From Lachnospiraceae bacterium (GTDB taxonomy: Bacteria > Bacillota > Clostridia > Lachnospirales > Lachnospiraceae), in the NCBI GenBank assembly GCA_024681775.1, contig JAILAF010000053.1:1-34944 (forward strand): a stretch of DNA of 34,944 bases, in the 5' to 3' direction. The notes under the pieces are model-generated. The model saw only the letters and a program-made list of their open reading frames with translations. It did not search any database and was not told the DNA's origin. Shown here one piece after another: positions 17,463 through 26,545 of this stretch. A program made the position numbers and the translations under genes. Numbering within the stretch: the stretch's first letter is position 1; every line of letters starts with the position of its first letter.

Positions 17463-18536
17463 ATGAAAAAACTGACTAGTATCTTACTTGGGATTGCCCT
17501 CGTGGCAACCCTGCTCACGGGATGCGGATCTTCCGGTGGAGCAAGCAACTCTGACGCACCCAAGAAGGTCGGCGTTTCCATGCCTACCAAGGATCTCCAG
17601 AGATGGAACCAGGATGGTGACAACATGGAGAAAGAGCTGAAGGCTGCAGGCTTTGAAGTAGAGCTTCAGTACGCAAACAACGATCCCCAGACCCAGCTGT
17701 CCCAGATCGAGACCATGATCTCCAACGGCTGCAGCGTTCTGGTCATCGCAGCTGTCGAGGGTAACTCCCTGGGCGAGGCTCTGGATATGGCTAAGGCTGC
17801 CAACGTTCCCGTGATCGCTTACGACCGTCTGATCATGAACTCCGATGCAGTTTCCTACTACGCAACCTTCGATAACTACAAGGTTGGTGTGGTACAGGGA
17901 ACCTACGTTAAGGATACCCTGAACCTTGACTCCGCAGCAGGCCCCTTCAACATCGAGTTCACCGCAGGTGACCCCGGCGACAACAACGCAGGCTACTTCT
18001 TCAACGGCGCTTACGAAGTTCTGAAGCCCTACATTGAGAGCGGCAAGCTGGTAGTCGTTTCCGGACAGAGCACCTTCGAAGAGGTTGCTACTCCTCAGTG
18101 GAAGTCTGAGACCGCACAGAACAGAGCTGAGAACATCCTCTCCTCCTTCTATGCAGACGGAACCAACGTTGACGTATGGCTTTGCTCCAACGACTCCACC
18201 GCACTTGGTGTTGAGACCGCACTTGCTACCAACTACAACGGAACCTATCCCATCATCACCGGCCAGGATTGCGACAAGGAGAACACCAAGAACATGATCG
18301 CCGGCAAGCAGTCCATGTCCGTGTTCAAGGATACCCGTACCCTTGCTTCCCAGGTTGTTAAGATGGTTGGCCAGATCCTGAAGGGCGAGACCGTTGATGT
18401 CAATGATACCAGCACTTATGACAATGGCGTAAAAGTGGTTCCTTCCTTCCTGTGCGAGCCCGTCTTCGCAGATGCAAACAACTACAAGACCATCCTGATC
18501 GATTCCGGTTACTACACCGAGGACGATCTGAAGTAA
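17463..18536 (+). CDS. chvE: ChvE-type multiple-monosaccharide-binding lipoprotein
   Basis: 357-aa substrate-binding lipoprotein of an ABC sugar importer. The signal peptide ends in LLTGC (Cys21). The mature protein starts with [20 protein letters not shown], the ChvE hallmark, followed by [14 protein letters not shown] and [11 protein letters not shown]. ChvE proteins bind several aldoses (xylose, glucose, galactose, arabinose and others). The start has GGAGGG 8 nt upstream. Codons are more uniform than in neighbours (many aac, gca, gtt, ctg), as expected for a very highly expressed binding protein. It leads the transporter operon and is followed by a stable stem-loop before the ATPase gene, a common arrangement that keeps binding-protein mRNA in excess. 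Family is secure; the exact sugar range is not. Confidence 0.95.
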   Translation: MKKLTSILLGIALVATLLTGCGSSGGASNSDAPKKVGVSMPTKDLQRWNQDGDNMEKELKAAGFEVELQYANNDPQTQLSQIETMISNGCSVLVIAAVEGNSLGEALDMAKAANVPVIAYDRLIMNSDAVSYYATFDNYKVGVVQGTYVKDTLNLDSAAGPFNIEFTAGDPGDNNAGYFFNGAYEVLKPYIESGKLVVVSGQSTFEEVATPQWKSETAQNRAENILSSFYADGTNVDVWLCSNDSTALGVETALATNYNGTYPIITGQDCDKENTKNMIAGKQSMSVFKDTRTLASQVVKMVGQILKGETVDVNDTSTYDNGVKVVPSFLCEPVFADANNYKTILIDSGYYTEDDLK

Positions 18537-18561
18537 TTTCGGAAATAATGAACGACTCAGG

Positions 18562-18585
18562 GCAGGCGGGGCAAAACCCGCCTGC
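18562..18585 (+). promoter_or_regulatory. Intercistronic stem-loop between chvE and the ATPase gene
   Basis: Perfect 9-bp GC-rich stem, GCAGGCGGG (18562-18570) with CCCGCCTGC (18577-18585), loop GCAAAA. No T-run follows, so it is probably a 3' stabiliser or partial terminator for the binding-protein message rather than a full stop. Confidence 0.7.
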
Positions 18586-18615
18586 TTATGGGTGAAGCAA
18601 AGTGGAGGTGTGACC

Positions 18616-20154
18616 TTGGGCAAAATCCTGCTTGAAATGAAGAATATCACCAAGACATTTCCGGGCGTGAAAGCGCTTGACAATGTCAATCTGCAGGTGG
18701 AAGAGGGCGAGATCCATGCACTGGTAGGAGAGAACGGTGCCGGCAAGTCCACGCTGATGAACGTGCTCAGCGGCATCTACCCCTACGGAACCTACGAAGG
18801 AGACATCGTATATAACGGCGAAGTATGCGCCTTTCAGAAGATCACCGATTCCGAGAAAAAGGGCATCGTGATCATCCACCAAGAGCTGGCTCTGGTTCCC
18901 CAGATGTCCATCGGCGAGAATATGTTCCTGGGCAACGAGAGAGGGAAAAAAGGCGCCATAAATTGGAATGAGACGTACAGCGAAGCTGACAAGTACCTGA
19001 AGATGGTAGGCTTGTCGGAATCGTCGCGCGTGTTGATAAAGGATATCGGAACCGGCAAACAGCAGCTGGTGGAGATCGCGAAGGCGCTGGCCAAGAAGGC
19101 AAAGCTCCTGATCCTGGACGAGCCCACCTCATCTCTGAACGAGACGGACTCCAGAGCGCTGCTGGATCTGATGCTGGAGTTTAAGAAACAGGGCATGACC
19201 ATGATCATCATCAGCCACAAGCTCAATGAGGTAGTCTATGTGGCGGACAAGATCACGGTCATCCGTGACGGCTCCACCGTGGAGACCCTGGACTGCCATA
19301 CCATGGAGATCGACGAGGACCGCATCATCAAGGGCATGGTAGGTCGTGAGATCACGGACCGTTTCCCGAAGCGGAGCGGCGTGGAGATCGGCAATGTGAA
19401 TATGGAGGTTCGGAACTGGACCGTGTTCCATCCCCTGTACGCGGAGCGCAAGGTGGTGGATGATGTCAGCATGACCGTCCGAAAGGGCGAGGTTGTGGGC
19501 ATCTACGGACTCATGGGCGCCGGCCGGACCGAGCTGGCCATGAGTATCTTCGGCAAGTCTTACGGCTCCGACATTACCGGACAGCTCCTGATCGCCGGAA
19601 AAGAAGTCCATCTGAAGAACCCCAAAGAGGCCATCCATGCAAAGCTGGCCTATGTGACCGAGGACCGGAAGGGCAACGGACTGGTACTATCCAATCCCAT
19701 CCGCGTCAATACATCCCTGGCCAATATGGCAGGTGTCAGCAACCGGGGCGTCATTGACAGGGACAAGGAGTACCAGGTGGCAGTGGAGTACAAGGACAAG
19801 CTGCGGACCAAGACGCCTTCCGTTGAGCAGAATGTGGGCAACCTCTCCGGAGGAAACCAGCAGAAGGTGCTCCTGGCAAAATGGATGTTCACGGATCCGG
19901 ATATCCTGATCCTGGACGAGCCCACCCGAGGCATCGATGTGGGTGCAAAATACGAGATCTACTGCATCATCAACGACCTGGTAAAAGCCGGGAAATCCGT
20001 TGTGATGATCTCTTCCGAGCTTCCCGAGGTCATCGGTATGAGCGACAGGATCTACATCATGAATGAAGGCCGCTTTGTGGGCGAGATGAAAGCCTCCGAA
20101 GCGACACAGGAAAATATCATGGCTTGCATCTTGCAGTCGGGAAGGGGCGAATAA
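18616..20154 (+). CDS. mmsA: Sugar ABC transporter double ATPase (MmsA/GguA type)
   Basis: 512-aa cytoplasmic ATPase with two ABC domains, as in all CUT2-class sugar importers. First half: Walker [10 protein letters not shown] (38-46), signature region [14 protein letters not shown], Walker [12 protein letters not shown]. Second half: a degenerate P-loop (GLMGAGRTE), canonical LSGGNQQK and [14 protein letters not shown], also typical of this class, where one site is weak. I take TTG at 18616 as the start because GGAGG (18604-18608) is 7 nt upstream and the family N-terminus ([18 protein letters not shown]) follows. An in-frame GTG at 18592 has no ribosome site and lies before it. It powers import through the two permeases that follow 2 bases later. 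Confidence 0.95.
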   Translation: MGKILLEMKNITKTFPGVKALDNVNLQVEEGEIHALVGENGAGKSTLMNVLSGIYPYGTYEGDIVYNGEVCAFQKITDSEKKGIVIIHQELALVPQMSIGENMFLGNERGKKGAINWNETYSEADKYLKMVGLSESSRVLIKDIGTGKQQLVEIAKALAKKAKLLILDEPTSSLNETDSRALLDLMLEFKKQGMTMIIISHKLNEVVYVADKITVIRDGSTVETLDCHTMEIDEDRIIKGMVGREITDRFPKRSGVEIGNVNMEVRNWTVFHPLYAERKVVDDVSMTVRKGEVVGIYGLMGAGRTELAMSIFGKSYGSDITGQLLIAGKEVHLKNPKEAIHAKLAYVTEDRKGNGLVLSNPIRVNTSLANMAGVSNRGVIDRDKEYQVAVEYKDKLRTKTPSVEQNVGNLSGGNQQKVLLAKWMFTDPDILILDEPTRGIDVGAKYEIYCIINDLVKAGKSVVMISSELPEVIGMSDRIYIMNEGRFVGEMKASEATQENIMACILQSGRGE

Positions 20155-20156
20155 GT

Positions 20157-21329
20157 ATGAATCTGAAAGTATTGGATGTCTTAAAGAAATATACGATGGT
20201 ATTTGCCCTGGTAGCGGTCATGATCTTCTTTTTCTTCCAGACCGACGGCAAGATCCTGTATTCCCAGAACATCAATAACCTGATCTCCCAGAACGCGTAC
20301 GTCTTCGTGCTGGCGGCAGGTATGCTCCTTTGTATCCTCACCGGTGGTAACATCGACCTGGCCGTGGGTTCCGTGGTCTGCTTCGTCGGCGGTATCGGCG
20401 CAGTGATCATGGACCGGAGCATCAACATCTGGGTAGCCGTGGCCATCATGCTGGTGGGCGGCCTGCTGGTGGGTCTGTGGCAGGGCTTCTGGATCGCCTA
20501 TGTGAAGGTTCCTCCCTTTATCGCCACACTGGCAGGTATGTACGCCTTCCGCGGATTTTCCAACGTGGTCATGAAAGGTCTGACCGTGGGTGTCAGAGAC
20601 GAGACCTTTCTGAAGGTCTTCGGCGGCGGCTCCGATTGCTACATCCCCGACCTCTTCGGGGGCGGCAATTTCAACATTACCTGTATGGTGGTGGGTGCCA
20701 TCTGTGTGGTTGTCTATCTGGTCCTCACCCTGCGAAAGCGGGCGGCTGCCAAGTCCAAGGGGATCGAGGTGGAGAGCCTCACCTCCATGATCGTCAAGAT
20801 GGTCGTCATTTCGGCCGTGCTTTTGTGGGTATTCTACAAGTTGGCTACCAACGGCGGTAAGGGTATCCCTACCAGCCTGATCTGGATCGGTCTGGTGCTG
20901 ATCGCTTACGAGTATGTCACCACCAAGACCACCGTGGGTCGTTACCTGTACGCCGTAGGCGGCAATGAAAAGGCCACCCGGCTCTCCGGTATCGATTCGA
21001 GAAAGGTTTATCTCTTTGCTTATCTGAACATGGGTCTCATGGCCGGTCTCGGCGGTATTCTTACCATCGCCAGAGCTCAGAACGCAGCGCCCACCTTCGG
21101 CGTCGGTTACGAGATGGATGCCATCGCAGCCTGCTTTATCGGCGGAGCCTCCGCATACGGCGGTGAGGGCAACATCTTCGGCGTCATCATCGGTGCGGTC
21201 CTGATGGGTGTCATCAACCAGGGCATGAGCATCATGGGTATCTCCGCCAACTATCAGAGTGTGGTCAAGGGCATCGTGGTGCTCCTCGCCATCGTCTTTG
21301 ATGTGGTGTCGAACAAGAAGAAAAAGTAA
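20157..21329 (+). CDS. mmsB: Sugar ABC transporter permease 1 (MmsB/GguB type)
   Basis: 390-aa membrane protein of the CUT2 permease family. It has about ten hydrophobic helices and the conserved blocks GGNIDLAVGSVV, VPPFIATLAGMYAFRG, TTVGRYLYAVGGNEKATRLSGI and EMDAIAACFIGGASAYGG. I place the start at ATG 20157 (2 bases after the ATPase stop, preceded by AAGGGG); an in-frame ATG at 20124 would overlap the ATPase gene and add an unrelated 11-residue tail. It forms the membrane pore, probably together with its paralogue encoded next. It differs from permease 2 by a Gly-rich periplasmic loop (LFGGGNFN). Family assignment is secure. Confidence 0.94.
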   Translation: MNLKVLDVLKKYTMVFALVAVMIFFFFQTDGKILYSQNINNLISQNAYVFVLAAGMLLCILTGGNIDLAVGSVVCFVGGIGAVIMDRSINIWVAVAIMLVGGLLVGLWQGFWIAYVKVPPFIATLAGMYAFRGFSNVVMKGLTVGVRDETFLKVFGGGSDCYIPDLFGGGNFNITCMVVGAICVVVYLVLTLRKRAAAKSKGIEVESLTSMIVKMVVISAVLLWVFYKLATNGGKGIPTSLIWIGLVLIAYEYVTTKTTVGRYLYAVGGNEKATRLSGIDSRKVYLFAYLNMGLMAGLGGILTIARAQNAAPTFGVGYEMDAIAACFIGGASAYGGEGNIFGVIIGAVLMGVINQGMSIMGISANYQSVVKGIVVLLAIVFDVVSNKKKK

Positions 21330-21340
21330 GGAGAAAAGCT

Positions 21341-22510
21341 ATGGCAAAATATTTGGATGTACTGAAAAAGAATGCAATGCTGATCATCCTTGTGCTGGTA
21401 TTTCTCTTCTTCACGGCACAGACGGGCGGAGCGATGCTGTCTCCCCTGAACTTCAACGCATTGATCATTCAGAACGCATATGTGTTCATTCTGGCCACCG
21501 GTATGCTGATGTGTATGCTCACCGGCGGTAACATCGACCTGTCCTGTGGTTCCTTTGTCTGCTTCATGGGTGCTGTCGGCGGCGTCCTTATGGTGGTGAA
21601 GGAGAGAGGCACCGGCGTGTCCATCCTGCTGATGCTCCTCATCGGTATCCTGTACGGATGTGTGCTGGGCTTCCTGGTGGCCTATGTGAATATTCCACCC
21701 TGGATCGCCACCCTGGCAGGCTATCTGGCCTTCCGCGGATGGGGAACCGCCATCCTGCTGAACAACAGCACCACCGGCAGTATCGCTCCCATCCCTGCAG
21801 GCTTTTTGAAGATCTTCTCCGGCAAGATCTTTGAGACGCCCATCAATCAGTTCAATGTGGTGTGCTTTGTGGTGGGGATCATCGCCAGTATCGTTGTGGT
21901 GGCGCTGAATATCTTCACCAGAGCTTCCAAGCTCAAGAAGGGCTACGAAGCGGATTCGCTGGTATCCATGATCGTCAAATCGGTCCTGTCCGTCTTTGTG
22001 ATCATGCTCTTTGCCTACAAGCTGGCAAAGGCAGGCGGAATCCCCACTGCCCTGGTGTGGGTGGTCGCCATCGTCCTGCTCTACAGCTTCATCACCTCCA
22101 AGACCACCCTGGGCAGATACTTCTACACCATCGGCGGCAACAAGGAGGCAACCCGCCTCTCCGGCGTGGACACCCGACTGATCATGTTCTTCGCTTATCT
22201 GAACATGGCAGTGCTGACGGTCATCACCTCCTTTGTGGTGCTGGCCAGAACCCAGGCGGCCAATTCCACCGCAGGAACCAACTACGAGATGGATGCCATC
22301 GCAGCCTGTGTGGTGGGCGGCGTTTCCGCATACGGCGGATCCGGCTCCGTCTTCGGCATGGTGGTGGGTGCAACCCTGATCGGTGTCATCAACCTGGGCA
22401 TGCAGCTCATGAACGTGGATGCCGACTGGCAGAAGATCGTAAAGGGTATCGTCCTGCTGGCAGCCGTGGTCTTTGACATTCTGGCTGCGAAGAAGAACCA
22501 GAGCAAGTAA
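21341..22510 (+). CDS. Sugar ABC transporter permease 2, paralogue of permease 1
   Basis: 389-aa CUT2-type permease, clearly a tandem duplicate of the preceding gene. It shares VLKK near the start, NAYVF(V/I)LA.GML, GGNIDL, FIATLAG/WIATLAG, GRY.Y..GGN and EMDAIAAC.GG.SAYGG. It lies 11 bases after the first permease with GGAGAA as ribosome site, and a strong terminator follows. Canonical systems of this class use one permease gene as a homodimer. Two full-length copies suggest a heterodimeric pore, or two pores with different sugar preference using the same ATPase. Both keep the conserved motifs, so neither looks like a decaying copy. Confidence 0.93.
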   Translation: MAKYLDVLKKNAMLIILVLVFLFFTAQTGGAMLSPLNFNALIIQNAYVFILATGMLMCMLTGGNIDLSCGSFVCFMGAVGGVLMVVKERGTGVSILLMLLIGILYGCVLGFLVAYVNIPPWIATLAGYLAFRGWGTAILLNNSTTGSIAPIPAGFLKIFSGKIFETPINQFNVVCFVVGIIASIVVVALNIFTRASKLKKGYEADSLVSMIVKSVLSVFVIMLFAYKLAKAGGIPTALVWVVAIVLLYSFITSKTTLGRYFYTIGGNKEATRLSGVDTRLIMFFAYLNMAVLTVITSFVVLARTQAANSTAGTNYEMDAIAACVVGGVSAYGGSGSVFGMVVGATLIGVINLGMQLMNVDADWQKIVKGIVLLAAVVFDILAAKKNQSK

Positions 22511-22523
22511 GGACAAAATACAC

Positions 22524-22563
22524 GGAGTCATCGGGAAAGTTTTCCCGGTGACTTCTTTTTTTG
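22524..22563 (+). terminator. Terminator of the sugar transporter operon
   Basis: Stem GTCATCGGGAAA (22527-22538) with TTTCCCGGTGAC (22541-22552), one G-T pair, then TTCTTTTTTT. It starts 16 bases after the permease stop. Confidence 0.9.
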
Positions 22564-22637
22564 TAGTGATTTTGATAAAATAAAAAAAATTGTCCGATGG
22601 TTTTTTCTGAGAGCTTAGGGAGGCTCGTAGACGTATT

Positions 22638-24647
22638 ATGGTATATGCATCGGTTGGAATTCTGGCTCTGCTCCTGAATGCGATATTAAATTGGAAAACC
22701 ATGTCGGAAGCGAAATTCCGGTCAGATCCCGAGGATAAAAAACAGCGGGTGATCAACCGTTACGGCGGGTTCCTGATTGCGGCAAACTGCTTTTTTATCA
22801 GTGATATCCTCTGGGGCATTCTGGATCAGCACCATACGATACCCGGGATTTTATTCTTCCTTTATTCCGCAGCGATACTCTATTTTGTCTTCATGCTTCT
22901 GACCATGCTGACATGGTTCCGCTATGTGGTGTCCTATCTGGATAAGGATAATTTTGCGTCCCGTCTCCTCCTGGTCTCCGTATGGATGGTTTTTGTCATC
23001 GGGTTTATCGAGCTGATGCTCAACTACTTTCATCCCTTCATTTTCTCCTTTGATGCAGAACAAAATTATATACCCGAAGCCGGCAGAAATTATGCCTTCC
23101 TTCTGCAGGTGATCTTCTATTTTCTGGCAGCCGGTCAAATGCTCGGAATATCCTTCCGGGCGGTATATCGGCTGCGGATCCGTTATCTGGCCGTGGCACT
23201 GACCTGCCTTTCTCTGGGAACTTTCCTGGGCCTGCAGGTTTTCGACTCCTCCCTCCCTTTTTACTCCGTGGGACTGATGGTGGGCATCGCTGTGGTCCAC
23301 ACCTTTGTGGAAGCCGGTGAGAAGAAAGAGAAAGAGGTTCGCGATCATATCGCCTCCATCATGGCGGAGGATTACGAGGTCATCTATTTCATCGATCTGG
23401 AGACGGGGGATTACCTGGAATTCTCCAAGAGTGACCAGTACCGATCCATGGACGTCCCTTCTGCCGGCAAGGATTTCTTCAAAGAGACCATGGAGAACAT
23501 CAAAACCTATGTGTATCCCGATGATATCCCCTATGCAAATTCCTTTTATTCCAAGGAGGCCATGCTGGAGAACCTGGAGGGCAGACGTTCCTTCTCGTAC
23601 AAGTATCGCATTCTGGTGAAGGGAGAGCCCAGATATTTCCTCTTTACGGTCATGCGGGACAGTGCAAGCCAGTACCTTGTCTTTTATGAGAAGGATATCC
23701 AGGACGAGCTTGTGGCGGAGAAGAAGCAGCGGGAGACCCAGAAAAAGACGGTCACCTTCGGTCAGATCGCTGAGAGCCTGGCGTCCAACTACGATGAGAT
23801 CTATTATGTGAATGTGACGGATTCCTCCTATGCCAGCTACGAAGTCAACAACATCTACGGGCAGCTGGAGGTCAGCAACTCCGGCGCGGATTTCTTCGGG
23901 GATTCCTATAGCAACATTCCCCAGATCATTCACAAGCGGGATCAGGAGAAATTGATGGAGTTCCTGAACAGGGACTTCCTGCTTTCAGCGTTGGAAGGCA
24001 GAAAGAGAACCGGTATCGATTATCGGATCACCATGTCCGGAATGACGCATTATCTGCGCATGACCGTCCGCAGGACCAGCGACGGAAGCCACTTTATCAT
24101 CGGTGTGGAGAACATCGATGACGAGATCAAGCGGGAAAAGCAGCATATGAGAGCCCTTCAGTCGGAGAAGGAACTGGCCAGAAGGGATGAGCTCACCGGC
24201 ATCAAGAACAAGAATGCTTACATGGAGCTGGTGGAGTCGATCCAGAACAATATAAACAATGGCATGGACTACCTGCCCTTTGGTCTGGTGGTCTGTGATG
24301 CCAACAATCTGAAGACGATCAACGACACCCAGGGCCACGCGGCGGGAGATGAATACATCAAGGCCTCTGCCCGCTTGCTCTGCGATATCTTTGTCCACAG
24401 CCCTGTCTTCCGTGTGGGAGGAGATGAGTTTGTCGTCTTCCTACGGGGCAGCGATTATACGGAGAAAGAGAACCTGATGAAGAAGCTCCGGGATCAGGTT
24501 CTGGAAAATAAAGAGACCGGATCCGGCCCCATCCTGGCTTCCGGAATGGCGGAGTATGTCCCCCGGATCGATAACTTTGTGACAGAGATCTTCGACCGGG
24601 CAGATAAGGAGATGTATGAGAACAAGCAGGATCTGAAAAGTGACTGA
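22638..24647 (+). CDS. Seven-helix, double-PAS diguanylate cyclase
   Basis: 669-aa membrane enzyme predicted to make c-di-GMP. Seven hydrophobic helices fill residues 1-225; two PAS-like modules follow (about 240-355 and 380-497, each with an EIYY/EVIYF strand and a closing strand such as FIIGVENID); then GGDEF about 505-665. The catalytic motif is intact (GGDEF at 594-598, with DANNLKTINDTQGHAAGDEY upstream). The I-site RxxD expected five residues before it is absent (FVHS), so product inhibition is not predicted. The ATG at 22638 has GGGAGG 14 nt upstream, longer than usual, so the exact start is less certain. It sits between a terminator and its own, separating the sugar operon from the phosphorelay operon. 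Its ligand is unknown. Confidence 0.92.
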   Translation: MVYASVGILALLLNAILNWKTMSEAKFRSDPEDKKQRVINRYGGFLIAANCFFISDILWGILDQHHTIPGILFFLYSAAILYFVFMLLTMLTWFRYVVSYLDKDNFASRLLLVSVWMVFVIGFIELMLNYFHPFIFSFDAEQNYIPEAGRNYAFLLQVIFYFLAAGQMLGISFRAVYRLRIRYLAVALTCLSLGTFLGLQVFDSSLPFYSVGLMVGIAVVHTFVEAGEKKEKEVRDHIASIMAEDYEVIYFIDLETGDYLEFSKSDQYRSMDVPSAGKDFFKETMENIKTYVYPDDIPYANSFYSKEAMLENLEGRRSFSYKYRILVKGEPRYFLFTVMRDSASQYLVFYEKDIQDELVAEKKQRETQKKTVTFGQIAESLASNYDEIYYVNVTDSSYASYEVNNIYGQLEVSNSGADFFGDSYSNIPQIIHKRDQEKLMEFLNRDFLLSALEGRKRTGIDYRITMSGMTHYLRMTVRRTSDGSHFIIGVENIDDEIKREKQHMRALQSEKELARRDELTGIKNKNAYMELVESIQNNINNGMDYLPFGLVVCDANNLKTINDTQGHAAGDEYIKASARLLCDIFVHSPVFRVGGDEFVVFLRGSDYTEKENLMKKLRDQVLENKETGSGPILASGMAEYVPRIDNFVTEIFDRADKEMYENKQDLKSD

Positions 24648-24688
24648 CGATACATGGTATGAGAGAAGCACAGGACAGGTAAAAAGGG

Positions 24689-24726
24689 GAGGTCCTCCGC
24701 CATACGGGCGGGGGATCTCTTTTTTT
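24689..24726 (+). terminator. Terminator after the diguanylate cyclase gene
   Basis: A 13-bp stem with two G-T pairs, GAGGTCCTCCGCC (24689-24701) with GGCGGGGGATCTC (24707-24719), then seven T. It isolates the phosphorelay operon from upstream transcription. The 120 bases that follow hold a possible -10 (TACAAT, 24813-24818) but no convincing -35. Confidence 0.9.
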
Positions 24727-24850
24727 GTTTCTTTGACCATTCGAACGCTCAAAACAACCGCTTGGCCGATCCTGCTTGCGCCTCGATCCTCTTTTTCGAT
24801 ATCCTACTTTTGTACAATTATACCCAAAAGAGAAAAGGGAGATAACTCTG

Positions 24851-26545
24851 ATGACGGACAATCTGATCATCATCGTAGACGATGACGCGGACAGTCTTGC
24901 AAATGCCAAAAGCCTGCTGGAGGGCCAGTACACAAAGGTCAGGGCCATTCGCAGTGGTGCGGATCTTCTGAAACTGACGGCAAAGCATGCACCGGACATG
25001 ATCCTTCTGGATATCCTGATGCCGGAGATGGATGGGTTTGAGGCCTACCGGCTTTTACGGGAGCAGGAAAAAAAGCTGGGACGCAATCCTGCGCCGGTGA
25101 TCTTTCTCACCGGTGAAAACGATACCATTTCGGAGCAGCACGGACTCACGATCGGGGCGTCCGATTTTATCCGCAAGCCCTTTAACCGGGAAATCCTGCT
25201 CCGGCGCATCCAGAACGCGATCCAGAGTGCAAAGACCATCGAAAACCTCACCGAGGAGGCCACGGTAGACAAAATGACGGGGCTTCTCAACAAGGCGGGG
25301 GCCACCGGGAAGCTTCCGACGCTTTGCGCGGAGGAAGAGGGGACCCTGACGATGCTGGATCTGGACAATTTCAAGCTCGTCAACGATCTCTACGGACACG
25401 AGATGGGAGACAACGTTCTGAAGGCCTTCGCCCGGATCCTGCGGGAGGCTTCCCGTGAGGGAGACTGCCTGTGCCGGACCGGCGGGGATGAGTTTCTGGC
25501 GTTCTTTCGCTGCATCCTTCGGAAAAAAGAGGCAGATGCCCTGGCAAAGGAACTGAACATGCGGATGGTGCAGGCCTGCAGGGATCTGATGGGAGCGGAG
25601 TTTGACATTCCCATAGGGGTATCTCTGGGGATGGCGCGTGTGCCGGAATGCGGACGCTCCTATGACGAGCTTACCCGGTTTGCGGACGCGGCGCTCTATC
25701 AGGTCAAACAGGGGAGCAAGCACAGTGCGGCCATCTACTCTCCCGATCCCCAGGCGGGAAAGGAAGATGATCTGGAGAGCGAAATGTCACGCCTGACCCA
25801 GATCCTGAAAGAACGGAACCGTCCCGGGACAGCCATGTGGCCCGGACAGGAGGGGATCACCTGGATCTACCGGTTTTTGAGCCGGTATGCCAACCGGGCA
25901 ATGAAGCTCCTCTTTTCCGTGACGGTGGCGGAAGCAGATTCCAAAGAGAGCTTCGCGGAAGCGGTGAAGGGCTTTTCGGAGGTCCTGGCAGATACGCTCC
26001 GGGAGAGTGATGCGATCCTGCAGAGCCGGCCGGGCAGATTCTTTGTCCTGCTCCCGGATCTGGGAGAGGAGGATGCACAGCAGATCGTGCGCCGTATCCT
26101 GGATGGCTGGGCGGAGAGCGGGACACACGCAGGCGTGAAGGTGGAGTATATCCTGCAGCCGCAGGAGCTTTCCTCGCCGCAGGCCGGAGATGTCTCCCAG
26201 ATCGCGGTGTATGACGGAGGAAGGATCGCCCTCCTGCATCCGAAGGATTTCATCCGGATCTATACCGAGAACCGGAGGCTGTGTGTCATGGCGACCTCCG
26301 GAAGATACGAATCCCGTATCACACTTCGGGAATTCGAGGATCTTCTGGATCCGGGCATCTTTGTACGGATCAGCCGGTTTGAGATCGTGAATCTCCGAAA
26401 GATCAGCAGTTTTGACCTGAGCATGGCGGGCACCATTCGGATCATTTTTTCCAATGGGGAGGAAACCTGGGTAGCCCGCAGATATGTCCGGGAAATCCAT
26501 TCCAAACTGGATCAGCTGAGCAAAGGAGGTGAGGCGCATGAATAA
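24851..26545 (+). CDS. Response regulator: receiver, GGDEF, degenerate GGDEF, LytTR DNA-binding
   Basis: 564-aa regulator with four parts. Receiver 4-125: acidic pocket Asp10/Asp11, phospho-Asp54 (LLDILMPEMDG), Lys109. GGDEF about 135-297: intact catalytic motif 211-215 and I-site RxxD (REGD, 202-205) exactly five residues before it. Second GGDEF-like unit about 310-435: catalytic motif replaced by RPGRF (393-397), but RxxD kept (RESD, 384-387) again five residues before. LytTR about 450-553: FVRISRFEIVNLRKI and a VARRYVREI end. The start at 24851 follows AAGGGAG; an in-frame ATG at 24776 lacks a ribosome site and adds unrelated sequence. I infer a phospho-controlled c-di-GMP synthase that also binds DNA. 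Domain calls are firm except the second GGDEF, inferred from pattern. Confidence 0.9.
   Translation: MTDNLIIIVDDDADSLANAKSLLEGQYTKVRAIRSGADLLKLTAKHAPDMILLDILMPEMDGFEAYRLLREQEKKLGRNPAPVIFLTGENDTISEQHGLTIGASDFIRKPFNREILLRRIQNAIQSAKTIENLTEEATVDKMTGLLNKAGATGKLPTLCAEEEGTLTMLDLDNFKLVNDLYGHEMGDNVLKAFARILREASREGDCLCRTGGDEFLAFFRCILRKKEADALAKELNMRMVQACRDLMGAEFDIPIGVSLGMARVPECGRSYDELTRFADAALYQVKQGSKHSAAIYSPDPQAGKEDDLESEMSRLTQILKERNRPGTAMWPGQEGITWIYRFLSRYANRAMKLLFSVTVAEADSKESFAEAVKGFSEVLADTLRESDAILQSRPGRFFVLLPDLGEEDAQQIVRRILDGWAESGTHAGVKVEYILQPQELSSPQAGDVSQIAVYDGGRIALLHPKDFIRIYTENRRLCVMATSGRYESRITLREFEDLLDPGIFVRISRFEIVNLRKISSFDLSMAGTIRIIFSNGEETWVARRYVREIHSKLDQLSKGGEAHE

Noticed and set aside
18592-18615. 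GTG at 18592 as the start of the ATPase
   Set aside because: No ribosome site before it, and the strong GGAGG lies downstream of it, in register with the TTG at 18616.
21254-22756. Open frame of 500 codons on the reverse strand across permease 2
   Set aside because: It is antisense to a conserved permease and runs through its terminator hairpin.
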